64,000 nucleotides of DNA from Anopheles merus (lineage: Eukaryota; Arthropoda; Insecta; Diptera; Culicidae). The position numbers and the translations under genes are program-made. Shown here piece by piece: positions 62,401 through 64,000 of the stretch. Each line of letters opens with the position of its first letter. The first letter of the stretch is position 1. The stretch spans positions 24,254,460 through 24,318,459 of the forward strand of contig NC_054082.1 in NCBI RefSeq assembly GCF_017562075.2, written 5' to 3'. Below the pieces are notes generated by a model. That model was given only the letters and a program-made list of their open reading frames with translations. It did not search any database and had not been told where the DNA came from.

Positions 62401-64000
62401 TTCTTGTTAATGAGATTCAACAGTAAAGGAAAAAAAGAGTATTATAATTTAAATCAAACAGCTTCCAAAGCAACAGACATGATTGTGCATGTTTGCGGAG
62501 TTAAGGTTGAACTTCCAAATTCAAATTAAGACCTTATCGTCACTAAAGCTCATTGAACTTTGATATTTTGCGTTACCGTATCGTGTTTTCATCAACACGA
62601 AACAAAAATGCTTCAAACGATGGTCGAGAGAGAGAAAAAAACCCTCACAAATAACCACAAAACAATGCCTCGAGATATGGTGGCTAATAACATGCACAAA
62701 ATGTTGCTGACCAACCAACACCGAGCACATGCAGAAGCAAAAGCCGTTGGTAAGATAATCTCTTCCGAGTGCATGCATGCAATTTTGAAATGACTTTACA
62801 TTACCTAACGCTTTAGGAGCCGTTTACAAACAGTTTGTACAATGTTTTTCCTCCATTTCTCAATAGATACTATCGGTGATCGATCAGTGCACCATCGATC
62901 TACATTGCTGCGGTGTGAGCGACAAGCTGTTTTGCCCCCTTGCTTGCTCCTTGTCTGCTCTTTCACATGGTCTTATCTTGTTAGCGTAATATCTGTCACC
63001 TATCGGTGGTACTGATCTAATGCGTGCTCTTCCCTGCACATTAGCCCGTCCTTTTGCCGATGCAACCCGCAAGGCAACAGGTGCTACCGTACAGCACCGC
63101 CTGTACTCAGCACGGGCACATTGCACTTACATTACGCCCGTCTGCGTGAAAGGTTTTGGCTTTTCTTTTCGGGTTGCATCCTCTGCGCGCATCCTCAACT
63201 CATCGATCATTCTGCCGCAACTTGGGAATCACCGTTTTTTTTTTTTTCATTAAATGTGTTCCTAAAACTGACAAAAGGGAAAACACTTGGCCAAAGAGCT
63301 GCTTGCAGCAGGGGGAAAGATTTCATAAATCCTAACCACAAACCTCTTTGCGGTGGGCGAACAGGCTCGAGTCCTCGAAGAAAACATCGTTTAACCATTT
63401 AACCAGTTCGGGCTGGCATTTCGGCACGGCACTCAGTTCGACCGGCAGTGGAAGTGTGTGTGTGTGTGAAGTGGTCGTAAATTATGAGCGATGAGAGTGA
63501 TTAAAATTGAACCATAAATCGCACCCGCGCGGTACCACCGGGAAAGTGTCACCCGGCTGGTAAAAGGGCTCACACACTTCCACTCTGCTGGCACTTCAGA
63601 GCTGCTCCCACATGGCGGCGGCTTACGATTAATGGCCGATCGTTAAAGGAAGGAAAACTATGATTTCTGCGCCGTTTTTTGATAATTATGTTCTATGTTT
63701 GTAACACATTTATGTTTGAAAAAGGGTTTTACAAGACTTATGTACTTAAATTAATAGCTAAAGTCACCAAACGTGTCGTGGATTTGCAAACGATCTTTCA
63801 CCACAACAATAACTTCCCTTTTTCAATCAAATTATTGAGACGTTTCAATTCAATCGCATTGCCAAAGCTCACCTTCTGAGCTGGAATAGTTTAGCCTAAA
63901 CAGTTGAAAACACAACGTCTGCCATTCAACAAACCCTGTCGCTCTCTTTGGCCCAAAACATACACCTAACAACCGCTCACCGGACCTCCAAAGCTTCAAA

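Larger units (their letters stand above)
55380..64000. other. Gene-free DNA to right edge of window
   Basis: No gene, RNA gene or mobile element is recognisable. Simple repeats are CA at about 55690-55705, GT at 57522-57544, CA near 57947-57957, AGC/ATC at 59456-59490 and CA at 59734-59747. Notable small structures are a perfect 13-bp-stem hairpin at 57336-57365 and a 14-bp palindrome at 61629-61642. From about 60500 to 62150 the DNA is G/C- and CpG-rich, with the CGCG-dense words GCGCTCGCGCGC at about 61197 and 61247. That may mark a regulatory or transcribed region outside any frame I can defend. Confidence 0.5.

Overview
This is non-coding DNA from an anopheline mosquito, or a very close relative. 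Three copies of a tRNA-derived SINE that I recognise as SINE200-like (a family known from Anopheles gambiae) are the strongest clue to the organism. Frequent CA/GT, GAT and CTC microsatellites, short A/T runs and moderate base composition fit that reading. I found no intact protein-coding gene, no cellular tRNA or rRNA gene and no CRISPR array. The window reads as intergenic DNA or the inside of a very large intron. Nearly all open frames are short and look like chance; the longest (8964-9773) is kept only as an observation.

The supportable features are transposable elements and tandem repeats. (1) 3268-5598 is a 2.3-kb hAT-like non-autonomous element, with a perfect 8-bp target-site duplication (GTTAGGAT) and short terminal inverted repeats (TAGTGATG...CATCACTA). 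It contains two unrelated minisatellites: a 37-bp array near the left end and an 11/22-bp G-poor array in the right half. (2) 26111-26288 is a degraded hAT-type MITE. About 60 bp further on, at 26349-27234, lies the 5'-truncated 3' end of a non-LTR retrotransposon: a reverse transcriptase carboxy-terminal half beginning next to its YADD motif, one continuous frame with two nonsense codons and a TAAA-repeat tail. (3) The SINE copies are at about 32001-32215 (plus), 50005-50215 (minus) and 54556-54780 (minus). The last has a perfect 12-bp target-site duplication and the second a decayed 10/12 one. (4) About 40994-41957 is a 1-kb inverted-repeat element whose internal GGGGCAAAATGGGC-like motifs point inward from both ends. 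(5) 46618-46886 is a 269-bp hAT MITE with CAGTGGCGGAT termini and a perfect 8-bp duplication (GAGTAACA). (6) A repeat not assigned to any family occurs twice in the same orientation, 52885-53054 and 55255-55379, on either side of the third SINE.

Between these lie long stretches in which I see only simple repeats, local AT-rich islands and possible regulatory DNA that cannot be tested from one sequence. There is no operon-like or pathway-like organisation. The pieces tell a history of insertions rather than a joint function: old DNA elements and a dead LINE fragment, then SINEs of different ages. The least expected object is the 3268-5598 element, because a clean insertion footprint encloses two minisatellites and no transposase.
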